Translations under genes and position numbers: made by a program
Part shown: one piece after another, positions 1 through 10,053 of the stretch
Numbering within the stretch: the stretch's first letter is position 1
How the letters are laid out: each line of letters begins with the position of its first letter
Notes under the pieces: model-generated
Databases searched by the model: none
What the model saw: the letters and a program-made list of their open reading frames with translations, nothing else
Told to the model about the DNA's origin: nothing
Assembly: GCF_031143425.1 (NCBI RefSeq)
Contig: NW_027150000.1
Location: 62,001 to 126,000 of the forward strand
Length of the DNA stretch: 64,000 nucleotides
Source of the DNA: Pleurodeles waltl
Lineage: Eukaryota; Chordata; Amphibia; Caudata; Salamandridae
Direction of reading: 5' to 3'

Positions 1-371
1 ACCCCACCAGCAGACCCAGTTCAAGTGCCTGACCCTATGTCGCCGTTGCCCAAAACATAGTGAACCTTGATCATCTCGGATCACCCTAGCCAGCAGACAA
101 ATGAGAGCACCTCACCAACTAATTGAGGAAATGTGATTTTGGTGATGGCTGCCACATTTTTATTTAACAATGGGGAAGATGTACCATATTGATGTTATAC
201 GCACTAGAATTCTTGTGGTTCTGGGCGGACTCTGAACAGAAAGTATGTAATGTGGGGGAGGTGTTAGGGTGTGGTTATGGGAAAGTATGATGTAATGAGC
301 AGTTAGTGAGGTTATGTTGAAGAATAAAGTGATAATTGACCGCAGCTCCTGTGTGGCGTAATTCATCTGCA
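1..371 (+). mobile_element. Ty3/gypsy 3' end (integrase tail end and LTR-like block), cut by the window start
   Basis: The last part of the decayed integrase tail occupies about 1-170. It is followed by a purine-rich run 'ggggaaga' near 172-179, which could be the old polypurine tract. The LTR-like block 190-371 follows. The rest of this copy lies outside the window. Confidence 0.7.
190..371 (+). repeat. LTR-like block of the Ty3 remnant, 182 bp, with AATAAA
   Basis: The block begins TGATGTTATACG and ends TTCATCTGCA, fitting TG...CA ends, directly after a purine-rich run and the integrase tail. It carries a polyadenylation hexamer AATAAA at 323-328. All thirteen copies are 182 bp: 5465-5646, 10740-10921, 16013-16194, 21291-21472, 26568-26749, 31843-32024, 37118-37299, 42396-42577, 47674-47855, 52948-53129, 58221-58402 and 63497-63678. 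The exact ends are inferred, because no second LTR exists to compare. It may be a short whole LTR or a truncated one. Confidence 0.6.
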
Positions 372-1033
372 TGCTCCCGGGCTAGGGAATATGCTATAGT
401 TGAAAAGTCAATTCTGAGGTCAGTGATTTCTCTACTGGCAACAATTCAGGTTTGATCACGCATATAGTGAATAAAAAGATTTTTAAACATGTTTTAAGTC
501 TGATGAAAGATATAGCTTTGAGGAAAAAAATCGATGCGGGCCCCTGCACCACCATCAGTAAATATTAAATAAACAACACTCGCTACCTCCAGCTAAAAAT
601 GGAGAGCAGTTTCAAAGCTACATGGAAAAAAGTAGTAACCCATAACAGCCACATGAAAAAAAAACAGGAAATGCTAAGGGAGGCAATTGACTAGTTGAGA
701 TAGAAACTATACTCATAGACATAGAAATCAGCCTGGAAAAGTGGTGACTTCTTGGGGTAATATAGGATAAACCTCAGAGAATGGGGGCTTGAAGGAAGAT
801 GGACTTGTCCGGTCTTCCCCCAGGCTAATCTGGTGTGGTGGTGCCTTCCACGGTGCTCCAGGATTGCCAGGGTTTTTTAAGAGGGCAGAGGGTGTGGGCA
901 GCCTCTTTGGCTGTTGTCACACCCAGGTACAGAGCATGGTTAGTTTCTATCATTGCAGATAGTGTAGGCAAGTCAGTGTAATTTTTAGTATTGTTGGCGG
1001 CATCAGTGGTACTTGTAGTCCTTAACCTTAATA
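372..1033 (+). other. Spacer between LTR-like block and gag remnant
   Basis: No gene is recognisable here. The stretch holds an A-run (about 658-666 in U1) that varies from 7 to 11 between units and explains part of the unit length differences. It also holds a stable-looking hairpin at 890-924. The last 100-200 bases may be the 5' leader of the DIRS element, since the gag remnant starts directly after, but I could not find inverted terminal repeats. Equivalent spacers are given in each unit entry. Confidence 0.6.
890..924 (+). other. Two-part inverted repeat in the spacer
   Basis: GGGTGTG (890-896) pairs with CACACCC (918-924), and inside it CAGCC (899-903) pairs with GGCTG (909-913), leaving a five-base loop. 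The text is unchanged in the units I compared. Its role is unknown. It may be a structured part of the old DIRS leader, or chance. Confidence 0.5.
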
Positions 1034-3351
1034 ATGGCCACAGTCAGCAGAGTGTTGCAGGCCTTTAAGGTTTTGCGGGAAGAAGGAAGTAGGACTTGCT
1101 TCAGGAGGGTGTGGTCGAGCAGGCAAGGGTGGGATTAAAACTCCCTAAAAAGGCATCTTCTGAGGAAGTGGCTGTAGCAGTTTTTACCTGTATCTCACCA
1201 GGACAAAAACCAAAGAAATGTGAACAAAAGTGCACAACCAGGAGTCAGAAGCATTGATTACCTTCATTAGTTTCTGTCAGGGATGGTGTTGCCGAGCCCA
1301 TGTTGCCACCTGTATTCAGGAGCAGGTCATCAGTTGTGAGGGGAGGCACAAGGCTGATGCACAGATCGGGCACATTGATGAGGGAGCACTTCGGGAGTGG
1401 GGTAAAAGTCTTGCTGTGGAGGTTGAAGGGGCACATGATCCCCGGCAGGGGGATTATTGTGTTGACGCGCTCACAACTGTGGTAGGTGCACTTAAGGATG
1501 GGGACGCTGGGAGTTTTGTGGCAGCTGGTGATGTGTCGGCAACTGATTGGAAGCTGCAAAGCATGTTAGTGGAAAAACACTGTGGAGCACCTGCCATGAT
1601 GGCGGCGCCCACTGCGTTTACTGATCCTATTGTTATAACTGAATCAGATGAAGAGGTGGGCATAGGTAAAGCAGGGGAGGTGGTCCAGGGTGAATGTTTG
1701 GGCAATGGGCATGCATTTGATTCTGGGGAAAAGCCTATCACTACTCAACATTTGTTCCTCAGTTGGGTCAGCCCCATGATAAATAAAGTGCGGAGATGGG
1801 CAGTGGACAATGAGGCCCTTCATGAGTAAACTGGTCATGTAGGGGAAATAGATATGGGAGTTAGTGTGGGTGATATGGGAGGAATCTAGGAGTCGGAGGT
1901 CAAGGATCTATCTTCTTTGGAGGGTGGAGGTATTATGGGTCAGGCAGAGGACAGTAAACTGTTTTTCAGTCCAGGATGGCTTTTAGTAAGCCAGGGTGTG
2001 TCCTCTGGGCTGGGTGGCTTGGAGGAGAATGTCCAGCTGCGACGCAGTGCCTCAGGCGCCAGTAATGTACAGATGCCGTTGGAGGTCAGAGCACCTCTGG
2101 GTGCCTGGCTAAAGTGAGAGCAGGTTCCAGAGAGACTTGCTCGACATAGAAGGAGCCCACTGATGCTTCGGTCGAGCCAGCTGGTGATGCGGACGACGGG
2201 GTGCAGCCAAGCACTAACTGGGAATCTGCTGGCTTTGTGGGTATAACAGGGTAGGAGGACGAATTGTTAGATTATGATGAGAAGGGTTGTTTGGAGGAAG
2301 GTGAAATAGTGGAAGAGGAAGCTGGTGCTCTGTTAGTGACGACAGCGTCTCGGGGTGGGCGGACAGTTAACAGCAGTAGGAGGGTTGGTGTTTTTCAGAA
2401 GGTGGCCCAGAAGTCGGACCAGTGTGACACAGGGGAGTGAAGGTTACCAGGAAGAGTCAAGAGTAGCGTCCATTGGTCCCTTGAGGTAAGCAGAGAGTGA
2501 TTTGGGGAATTCCTAATTTGGTGGACACGCCCAAAGTGGATAGAGTTGTGTCTGTGGGAAACAGTCCGGTTAAAGCACCAACAAGGGATAAGTTTGGGAA
2601 AGGAGGTAAGGATATGGTGATACAAACGACTGCAGAAGAAAAAGAAGTTTAAAAACCCAGTGCTGCACATGAAGATGGCAAGACAAGTGGGGAATTGGTG
2701 TCAACCACAGGAAGTGATAAGGCAGGTAAAGCTGATGGCAGTGTTTCAGGGGTAGTATCTAGATTAAGAGATTGCCTTATATGAGGGTGTTGATGCCTTT
2801 GGGGGCGCATCTCACCTAGCATATGAAGAATAAGATCTGTAAAGGGGAATTTGTTGACATTTTCAAGCTGTTGCAAAGGTGTCTATAACTGTAGAGAATT
2901 GAACTTCCACTTTCCTAATCTTTTTGAGTGTGTATTGTGAACGACATCCTGACTTTTTGTTGCCCTTTTCAAATATATGGATGTGGCATGGAGAGCGCAG
3001 ATGGACTATCTCGGTTGTGGTTGGTGGTTTTGGTATGACTAGGAATTTCATGCCAGATTAGCAGTTAATCCAAGCAAAGGAGTGAGGGGATATATAATGA
3101 GCTCTGGATGCAATGGCTTTGCAAGGCTAAGAATGTCCCAGTGATCAACACTGCTAATGGTTTGCTCTTGCAATACAAGCCGTTTCAGGGGCACATCACC
3201 GAATTTGGGATGGGAGTTTCAGGACGGGGATAATTTCCCTAAGGTGGGTCTTGCTGGTCCTTCAGTAGAGATGCATGTACACGCCTCTAATGTAAATTTA
3301 GGCATGACTCCTCCAACTGTGGGGGAAGCATCCATTGGTCCAGTGTTTTAG
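1034..3351 (+). pseudogene. DIRS-type gag-like ORF remnant, U1
   Basis: This is a decayed structural (gag-like) gene of a DIRS-type tyrosine-recombinase retrotransposon. The readable parts lie in different frames. A start ATG at 1034 leads into a short helix-like N-terminus, followed from 1093 in another frame by a segment ending in TGA at 1255. An acidic stretch with SDEEV lies near 1650, and a segment with LLDYDE and EEGEIVEEE near 2265. A basic, serine-rich linker near 2520-2770 is broken by TAA at 2650. The gag core near 2962-3110 reads LFKYMD, then YD-stop-EF, then LAVNPS, with TAG at 3040. A zinc-knuckle-like C-terminus at 3246-3345 keeps CW.F, then CKFRH, then CGG, with TAA at 3288. 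The 199-codon open stretch at 1230-1829 begins with GTG and is a fragment of this gene, not a separate one. U1 has TAG at 2252, shared with U7. Family assignment rests on motif order and is less certain than for the RT. Confidence 0.65.
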
Positions 3352-3466
3352 GGGGGCACAGTGTGAATGGTGGGGAAACACTGGTGGGGATACTGGGCAA
3401 GAGGTCAGATGCAACAGGTTTTAGAAAAAGGGACCTACTCCTATTAAGTTTCAGATCTTAAGTTAC

Positions 3467-4620
3467 TGGTTGAAGTTCTATCCAAAGCAGGAGGGAGCTA
3501 AGAGTCTCTATTACGGTTTTTTGATAGGTTTTCATTTGTGTTATAAAGGGCCCAGAGTTTGATAAGGAACTTACTCAGGGGAGGCTTGTTGGGCCTTTTA
3601 GCTTTTGGCCTGTGCCGGACTTGACCATTCCCCTTTGGGCGTGGTCCTTAAGAAATAGCAGGGTGAATTTAGATTGATTCATCACTTGTCTTGGCCCATA
3701 GGAAAATCTGTAAATTACTTTATAGCCCAAGAAGATTCTGTGATGCATTGTGCCTCAGTTGATGAGACCATTGCCTTGGCTCAGTCCTGTGGAGTAGAAG
3801 CGGAAATGTTGAAATCTGATATTCAATCTGCCTTTAGGCACTTGCCATGACATCTGAAGGGTTTTTCTTTGTTGGGACTGCAATTTGATAGTTCTACTTA
3901 CATAGATAGGATATTGCAGATAGGTTGCTCGGAATCATGTTCATTGTTTGAGACTTTCAGCTCTTTTTTACATTGGTTTTTCCAATTCCGGAGTGGGGTG
4001 TGTCACATCAGATACTACACGGCTGATTTTTTTCTTGGTGGCAAGTGGTGGGTCAAGTGCAATGTTGAAGAGCTGTGTGTTTTTCAAGGCATCCATGGTG
4101 GAGCTGGGTGGTCCTTTAGCTCCAGAGAAGACGGAGGGTCCCAGCACATGCATTCATTTCTTAAGAATCGAGTTGGATTCACAGAAGATGGAGGTAAGTT
4201 TACCTGGGGACAAAGTCCAAATGTTAATCTTATTGTTGGAGAAGGCTGTGGCTAAGTCCAAGTTGGAGTTGAGACAGGTTCAATGTCTTTTAGGTCATTT
4301 GAACTTGGCTTGTTGTGCAGTGTGGGCTAGATGTGCTTTTTGCATGCAGCTTGGTTTCACAGTGAAGGGCACTGTTTTGCCACGCCACAAGGTAAGATTA
4401 CGAGGTAGCATTCAGGTGGACTTCAGGATGTGGATAACCTTTCTTAAGTATTTCAATGGTGTGACTATGTGGAGGGATGACGAGGATTGGTTGTGGCATA
4501 TGCAGGTTTTTTTGGGTACTTCAGCAGCGCATGGTTTTGGTGTTTTTTGGGATAGCCACTAGGTGGCAGAGTATGGGCCAGAGACATGGAAGTCAGCCAG
4601 ACATAGGCTCTCATTACAAC
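3467..4620 (+). pseudogene. DIRS-type reverse transcriptase/RNase H remnant, U1
   Basis: In an intact DIRS element this polyprotein copies the RNA into DNA. The N-terminal part (3467-3530) continues in a second frame (about 3548-3670, with QGRLVGPF), then in a third stretch starting RLIHHLSWP at 3671. Motif A reads KSDIQSAFR, with its aspartate at 3818-3820. A TGA at 3848-3850 follows. Motif C, normally YxDD, reads YTAD (4016-4027), so one catalytic aspartate is gone. The thumb region keeps LAPEKTEGP, ELDS and LRQVQCLLGHLN, typical of DIRS. RNase H begins near 4509 as FLGTSAAHGFG, with glycine where the catalytic aspartate belongs, and stops soon after. An extra T in the run 4027-4033 shifts the frame, so the region reads as two overlapping pieces (3869-4255 and 3948-4562). 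TTG and GTG starts there are not real starts. The element is cut off at about 4620, and no tyrosine recombinase follows. Confidence 0.88.
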
Positions 4621-4778
4621 ATTGGCGGTAAAAGGCGCTTACCGCCGTGCAGAAGACCGCCAACATACCGCCGCGGCTGCGGAATTCCGCCACAGCTATT
4701 GTGACCCACATCTCGGAATCCGACAAAATTCAGACACCCACAGAAGTCCGCCACACCAAAGGTCAGTGATAAACTGCT
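4621..4778. repeat. CpG-rich 158 bp module with hairpin, U1
   Basis: This block separates the cut-off DIRS RNase H from the Ty3 integrase tail. It is rich in CCGCC/GGCGG and holds a perfect inverted repeat, GGCGGTAA (4624-4631) and TTACCGCC (4639-4646), around a seven-base loop. It is exactly 158 bp in all twelve units. I take it as a fragment of another, unidentified repeat family. Its text resembles an abundant newt repeat I recall, but this is unverified. Confidence 0.6.
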
Positions 4779-5646
4779 GTAGTTAAATGATTCAAGGGAG
4801 CCCTCAAGAGGGTCATTCAGCGAGTGTCCATGGAGGGAATTGATCTAAACCAAGCCATGTGCCAGGCCCTCCGGGTTCATCAATCAACTCCTCATCCCAC
4901 AACTGGTGAGAGTGTAGCCACATTACTATTTGGGAGAGCCATCAGAGCAACTCTGCCTCAATAGACCTCGGATCTATCAATTGATGCTACCAGATCCAAG
5001 ACAAGGACGTGGCTTGGAAAAAGAAAAATTACAACATATGCAGATCAGCGATACCATGCCCAGGAGCGTTTTTGGCAAAGGAGCCTGGGTATTGGTTAAG
5101 TAAAAATGCAAATGGAAAATGGAAACTGCTTTTACTGCTGATGCATTGCAGGCTGTGGGAATGTAAATGACATATGGTGACAGTCCATTGTCATTGACAA
5201 TCCATCACTTAGGGACACATCACATTCTAAACACTTACTGTGATTCTTTTCGAGTCCTGAAACCGCTCGGAGGCGACCCCACCAGCAGACCCAGTTCAAG
5301 TGCCTGACCCTATGTCGCCGTTGCCCAAAACATAGTGAACCTTGATCATCTCGGATCACCCTAGCCAGCAGACAAATGAGAGCACCTCACCAACTAATTG
5401 AGGAAATTTGATTTTGGTGATGGCTGCCACATTTTTATTTAACAATGGGGAAGATGTACCATATTGATGTTATACGCACTAGAATTCTTGTGGTTCTGGG
5501 CGGACTCTGAACAGAAAGTATGTAATGTGGGGGAGATGTTAGGGTGTGGTTATGGGAAAGTATGATGTAATGAGCAGTTAGTGAGGTTATGTTGAAGAAT
5601 AAAGTAATAATTGACCGCAGCTCCTGTGTGGCGTAATTCATCTGCA
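4779..5646 (+). mobile_element. Ty3/gypsy integrase C-terminus and LTR, U1-U2
   Basis: One frame from 4779 reads VVK-stop-FKGALKRVIQRV, then LRVHQSTPHPTTGESVATLLFG, then a stop at 4962, then YADQRYHAQE. This is the pattern at the end of the Ty3 integrase core: the ERFNRTLK-type helix, the HxTTG...LLFGR segment and the YAD.R stretch. A frame change follows, leading to GAWVLVK near 5080 and a piece resembling SITRDTSHFK near 5200. The protein is thus broken by stops and at least two frameshifts. Integrase inserts the DNA copy into the host genome. Here only its tail survives, and the catalytic DDE residues lie upstream of what remains. The LTR-like block is 5465-5646, with the 'gagatgttagg' variant. 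Confidence 0.75.
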
Positions 5647-6310
5647 TGCTCCCGGGCTAGGGAATATGCTATAGTTGAAAAGTCAATTCTGAGGTCAGTG
5701 ATTTCTCTACTGGCAACAATTCAGGTTTGATCACGCATATAGTGAATAAAAAGATTTTTAAACGTGTTTTAAGTCTGATGAAAGATATAGCTTTGAGGAA
5801 AAAAAATCGATGCGGGCCCCTGCACCACCATCAGTAAATATTAAAAAAACAACACTCGCTACCTCCAGCTAAAAATGGAGAGCAGTTTCAAAGCTACAAG
5901 GAAAAAAGTAGTAACCCATAACAGCCACACAAAAAAAAAAACAGGAAATGCTAAGGGAGGCAATTGACTAGTTGAGATAGAAATTATACTCATAGACATA
6001 GAAATCAGCCTGGAAAAGTGGTGACTTCTTGGGGTAATATAGGATAAACCTCAGAGAATGGGGGCTTGAAGGAAGATGGACTTGTCCGGTCTTCCCCCAG
6101 GCTAATCTGGTGTGGTGGTGCCTTCCACGGTGCTCCAGGATTGCCAGGGTTTTTTAAGAGGGCAGAGGGTGTGGGCAGCCTCTTTGGCTGTTGTCACACC
6201 CAGGTACAGAGCATGGTTAGTTTCTATCATTGCAGATAGTGTAGGCAAGTCAGTGTAATTTTTAGTATTGCTGGCGGCATCAGTGGTACTTGTAGTCCTT
6301 AACCTTAATA

Positions 6311-8628
6311 ATGGCCACAGTCAGCAGAGTGTTGCAGGCCTTTAAGGTTTTGCGGGAAGAAGGAAGTAGGACTTGCTTCAGGAGGGTGTGGTCGAGCAGG
6401 CAAGGGTGGGATTAAAACTCCCTAAAAAGGCATCTTCTGAGGAAGTGGCTGTAGCAGTTTTTACCTGTATCTCACCAGGACAAAAACCAAAGAAATGTGA
6501 ACAAAAGTGCACAACCAGGAGTCAGAAGCATTGATTACCTACATTAGTTTCTGTCAGGGATGGTGTTGCCGAGCCCATGTTGCCACCTGTATTCAGGAGC
6601 AGGTCATCAGTTGTGAGGGGAGGCACAAGGCTGATGCACAGATCGGGCACATTGATGAGGGAGCACTTCGGGAGTGGGGTAAAAGTCTTGCTGTGGAGGT
6701 TGAAGGGGCACATGATCCCCGGCAGGGGGATTATTGTGTTGACGCGCTCACAACTGTGGTAGGTGCACTTAAGGATGGGGACGCTGGGAGTTTTGTGGCA
6801 GCTGGTGATGTGTCGGCAACTGATTGGAAGCTGCAAAGCATGTTAGTGGAAAAACACTGTGGAGCACCTGCCATGATGGCGGCGCCCACTGCGTTTACTG
6901 ATCCTATTGTTATAACTGAATCAGATGAAGAGGTGGGCATAGGTAAAGCAGGGGAGGTGGTCCAGGGTGAATGTTTGGGCAATGGGCATGCATTTGATTC
7001 TGGGGAAAAGCCTATCACTACTCAACATTTGTTCCTCAGTTGGGTCAGCCCCATGATAAATAAAGTGCGGAGATGGGCAGTGGACAATGAGGCCCTTCAT
7101 GAGTAAACTGGTCATGTAGGGGAAATAGATATGGGAGTTAGTGTGGGTGATATGGGAGGAATCTAGGAGTCGGAGGTCAAGGATGTATCTTCTTTGGAGG
7201 GTGGAGGTATTATGGGTCAGGCAGAGGACAGTAAACTGTTTTTCAGTCCAGGATGGCTTTTAGTAAGCCAGGGTGTGTCCTCTGGGCTGGGTGGCTTGAA
7301 GGAGAATGTCCAGCTGCGACGCAGTGCCTCAGGCGCCAGTAATGTACAGATGCCGGTGGAGGTCAGAGCACCTCTGGGTGCCTGGCTAAAGTGAGAGCAG
7401 GTTCCAGAGAGACTTGCTCGACATAGTAGGAGCCCACTGATGCTTCGGTCGAGCCAGCTGGTGATGCGGACGACGGGGTGCAGCCAAGCACTAGCTGGGA
7501 CGCTGCTGGCTTTGTGGGTATAACAGGGTGGGAGGACGAATTGTTAGATTATGATGAGAAGGGTTATTTGGAGGAAGGTGAAATAGTGGAAGAGGAAGCT
7601 GGTGCTCTGTTAGTGACGACAGAGTCTCAGGGTGGGTGGACAGTTAACAGCAGTAGGAGGGTTGGTGTTTTTCAGAAGGTGGCCCAGAAGTCGGACCAGT
7701 GTGACACAGGGGAGTGAAGGTTACCAGGAAGAGTCAAGAGTAGCATCCATTGGTCCCTTGAGGTAAACAGAGAGTGGTTTGGGGAATTCCTAATTTGGTG
7801 GACACGCCCAAAGTGGATAGAGTTGTGTCTGTGGGAAACAGTCCGGTTAAAGCACCAACAAGGGATAAGTTTGGGAAAGGAGGTAAGGATATGGTGATAC
7901 AAACGACTGCAGAAGAAAAAGAAGTTTAAAAACCCAGTGCTGCACATGAAGATGGCAAGACAAGTGGGGAATTGGTGTCAACCACAGGAAGTAATAAGGC
8001 AGGTAAAGCTGATGGCAGTGTTTCAGGGGTAGTATCTAGATTACGAGATTGCCTTATATGAGGGTGTTGATGCCTTTGGGGGCGCATCTCACCTAGCACA
8101 TGAAGAATAAGATCTGTAAAGGGGAATTTGTTGACATTTTCAAGCTGTTGCAAAGGTGTCTATAACTGTAGAGAATTGAACTTCCACTTTCCTAATCTTT
8201 TTGAGTGTGTATTGTGAACGACATCCTGACTTTTTGTTGCCCTTTTCAAATATATGAATGTGGCATGGAGAGCGCAGATGGACTATCTCGGTTGTGGTTG
8301 GTGGTTTTGGTATGACTAGGAATTTCATGCCAGATTAGCAGTTAATCCAAGCAAAGGAGTGAGGGGATATATAATGAGCTCTGGATGCAATGGCTTTGCA
8401 AGGCTAAGAATGTCCCAGTGATCAACACTGCTAATGGTTTGCTCTTGCAATACAAGCCGTTTCAGGGGCACATCACCGAATATGGGATGGGAGTTTCAGG
8501 ACGGGGATAATTTCCCTAAGGTGGGTCTTGCTGGTCCTTCAGTAGAGATGCATGTACACGCCTCTAATGTAAATTTAGGCATGCCTCCTCCAACTGTGGG
8601 GGAAGCATCCATTGGTCCAGTGTTTTAG
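6311..8628 (+). pseudogene. DIRS gag remnant, U2
   Basis: Same layout as in U1. The open stretch 6507-7106 has a private Phe-to-Tyr change near 6541. The LLDYDE segment is open from 7478 to 7717 because the TAG of U1 is TGG here. The linker has a private 'attacgagattg'. The zinc-knuckle-like end still holds a stop, and the core still has YD-stop-EF. Confidence 0.62.
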
Positions 8629-8743
8629 GGGGGCACAGTGTGAATGGTGGGGAAACACTGGTGGGGATACTGGGCAAGAGGTCAGATGCAACAGGTTTTA
8701 GAAAAAGGGACCTACTCCTATTAAGTTTCAGATCTTAAGTTAC

Positions 8744-9895
8744 TGGTTGAAGTTCTATTCAAAGCAGGAGGGAGCTAAGAGTCTCTATTACGGTTTTTTG
8801 ATAGGTTTTCATTTGTGTTATAAAGGGCCCAGAGTTTGATAAGGAACTTACTCAGGGGAGGCTTGTTGGGCCTTTTAGCTTTTGGCCTGTGCCGGACTTG
8901 ACCATTCCCCTTTGGGCGTGGTCCTTAAGAAATAGCAGGGTGAATTTAGATTGATTCATCACTTGTCTTGGCCCATAGGAAAATCTATAAATTACTTTAT
9001 AGCCCAAGAAGATTCTGTGATGCATTGTGCCTCAGTTGATGAGACCATTGCCTTGGCTCAGTCCTGTGGAGTAGAAGCGGAAATGTTGAAATCTGATATT
9101 CAATCTGCCTTTAGGCACTTGCCATGACATCTGAAGGGTTTTTCTTTGTTGGGACTGCAATTTGATAGTTCTACTTACATAGATAGGATATTGCAGATAG
9201 GTTGCTCGGAATCATGTTCATTGTTTGAGACTTTCAGCTCTTTTTTACATTGGTTTTTCCAATTCCGGAGTGGGGTGTGTCACATCAGATACTACACGGC
9301 TGATTTTTTCTTGGTGGCAAGTGGTGGGTCAAGTGCAATGTTGAAGAGCTGTGTGTTTTTCAAGGCATCCATGGTGGAGCTGGGTGGTCCTTTAGCTCCA
9401 GAGAAGACGGAGGGTCCCAGCACATGCATTCATTTCTTAAGAATCGAGTTGGATTCACAGAAGATGGAGGTAAGTTTACCTGGGGACAAAGTCCAAAAGT
9501 TAATCTTATTGTTGGAGAAGGCTGTGGCTAAGTCCAAGTTGGAGTTGAGACAGGTTCAATGTCTTTTAGGTCATTTGAACTTTGCTTGTTGTGCAGTGTG
9601 GCTAGATGTGCTTTTTGCATGCAGCTTGGTTTCACAGTGAAGGGCACTGTTTTGCCACGCCACAAGCTAAGATTATGAGGTAGCATTCAGGTGGACTTCA
9701 GGATGTGGATAACCTTTCTTAAGTATTTCAATGGTGTGACTATGTGGAGGGATGACGAGGATTGGTTGTGGCATATGCAGGTTTTTTTGGGTACTTCAGC
9801 AGCGCATGGTTTTGGTGTTTTTTGGGATAGCCACTAGGTGGCAGAGTATGGACCAGAGACATGGAAGTCAGCCAGACATAGGCTCTCATTACAAC
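8744..9895 (+). pseudogene. DIRS RT/RNase H remnant, U2
   Basis: The T run after YTAD is six, so the frame stays open from 9146. Loss of one G near 9600 then ends it at 9640. Downstream the CGA-to-TGA change at 9676-9678 is also present, as in U3, U7 and U11. Confidence 0.87.
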
Positions 9896-10053
9896 ATTGG
9901 CGGTAAAAGGCGCTTACCGCCGTGCAGAAGACCGCCAACATACCGCCGCGGCTGCGGAATTCCGCCACAGCTATTATGACCCACATCTCGGAATCCGACA
10001 AAATTCAGACACCCACAGAAGTCAGCCACACCAAAGGTCAGTGATAAACTGCT

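Larger units (their letters stand above)
1..5275 (+). repeat. Repeat unit U1 (recombinant type)
   Basis: Order of parts: end of Ty3 tail and LTR 1-371, spacer 372-1033, gag remnant 1034-3351, short linker 3352-3466, RT/RNase H remnant 3467-4620, CpG-rich module 4621-4778, start of the next Ty3 tail 4779-5275. The 5' part carries marks seen otherwise only in U7: 'gaaatgtgatttt', 'aagtgataattg', 'aaacatgttt', and TAG at 2252. The 3' part carries marks seen otherwise only in U4 and U8: T7 at 4027-4033, 'gctattgtgaccc' and 'ggaaactgctttt'. This suggests an exchange between two unit types. The spacer A-run is 9. Confidence 0.95.

Noticed and set aside
160..372. Antisense 70-codon open frame repeated in nearly every unit
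   Set aside because: It lies on the reverse strand of the LTR-like block, has no recognisable protein feature and recurs only because the DNA recurs.
500..558. Hammerhead ribozyme (CTGATGA at 500-506, GAAA about 25 bases later), of interest because amphibian satellites can carry one
   Set aside because: The bases after the possible AAAG/CTTT stem read GAGGAAA rather than GAA directly, and no convincing stems I and III with a cleavage site were found.
1230..1829. 199-codon frame as an independent host gene
   Set aside because: It lacks an ATG, is flanked on the same strand by other gag pieces in other frames, and contains the acidic gag segment.
1245..1838. Antisense open frames of 104, 95 and 64 codons opposite the gag remnant
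   Set aside because: They are shadows of the + strand gag segment; composition is typical of reverse-read GA-rich coding sequence.
3091..3097. TATATAA as a promoter element
   Set aside because: It lies inside the gag core remnant, where it encodes part of the old protein, with no other promoter signal nearby.
4624..4646. Inverted repeat as a rho-independent terminator or a CRISPR repeat
   Set aside because: The sequence is eukaryotic repeat DNA, no T-run follows, and the repeats are 5.3 kb apart with no spacers of CRISPR size.
4477..4704. 75-codon frame rich in Arg and Pro across the RNase H and CpG-rich joint
   Set aside because: It crosses the junction of two unrelated remnants out of the RT frame and starts inside RNase H.
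4840..4910. tRNA-like B box in 'gggttcatcaatcaac'
   Set aside because: It does not match the GGTTCGANTCC pattern and lies in the integrase frame.
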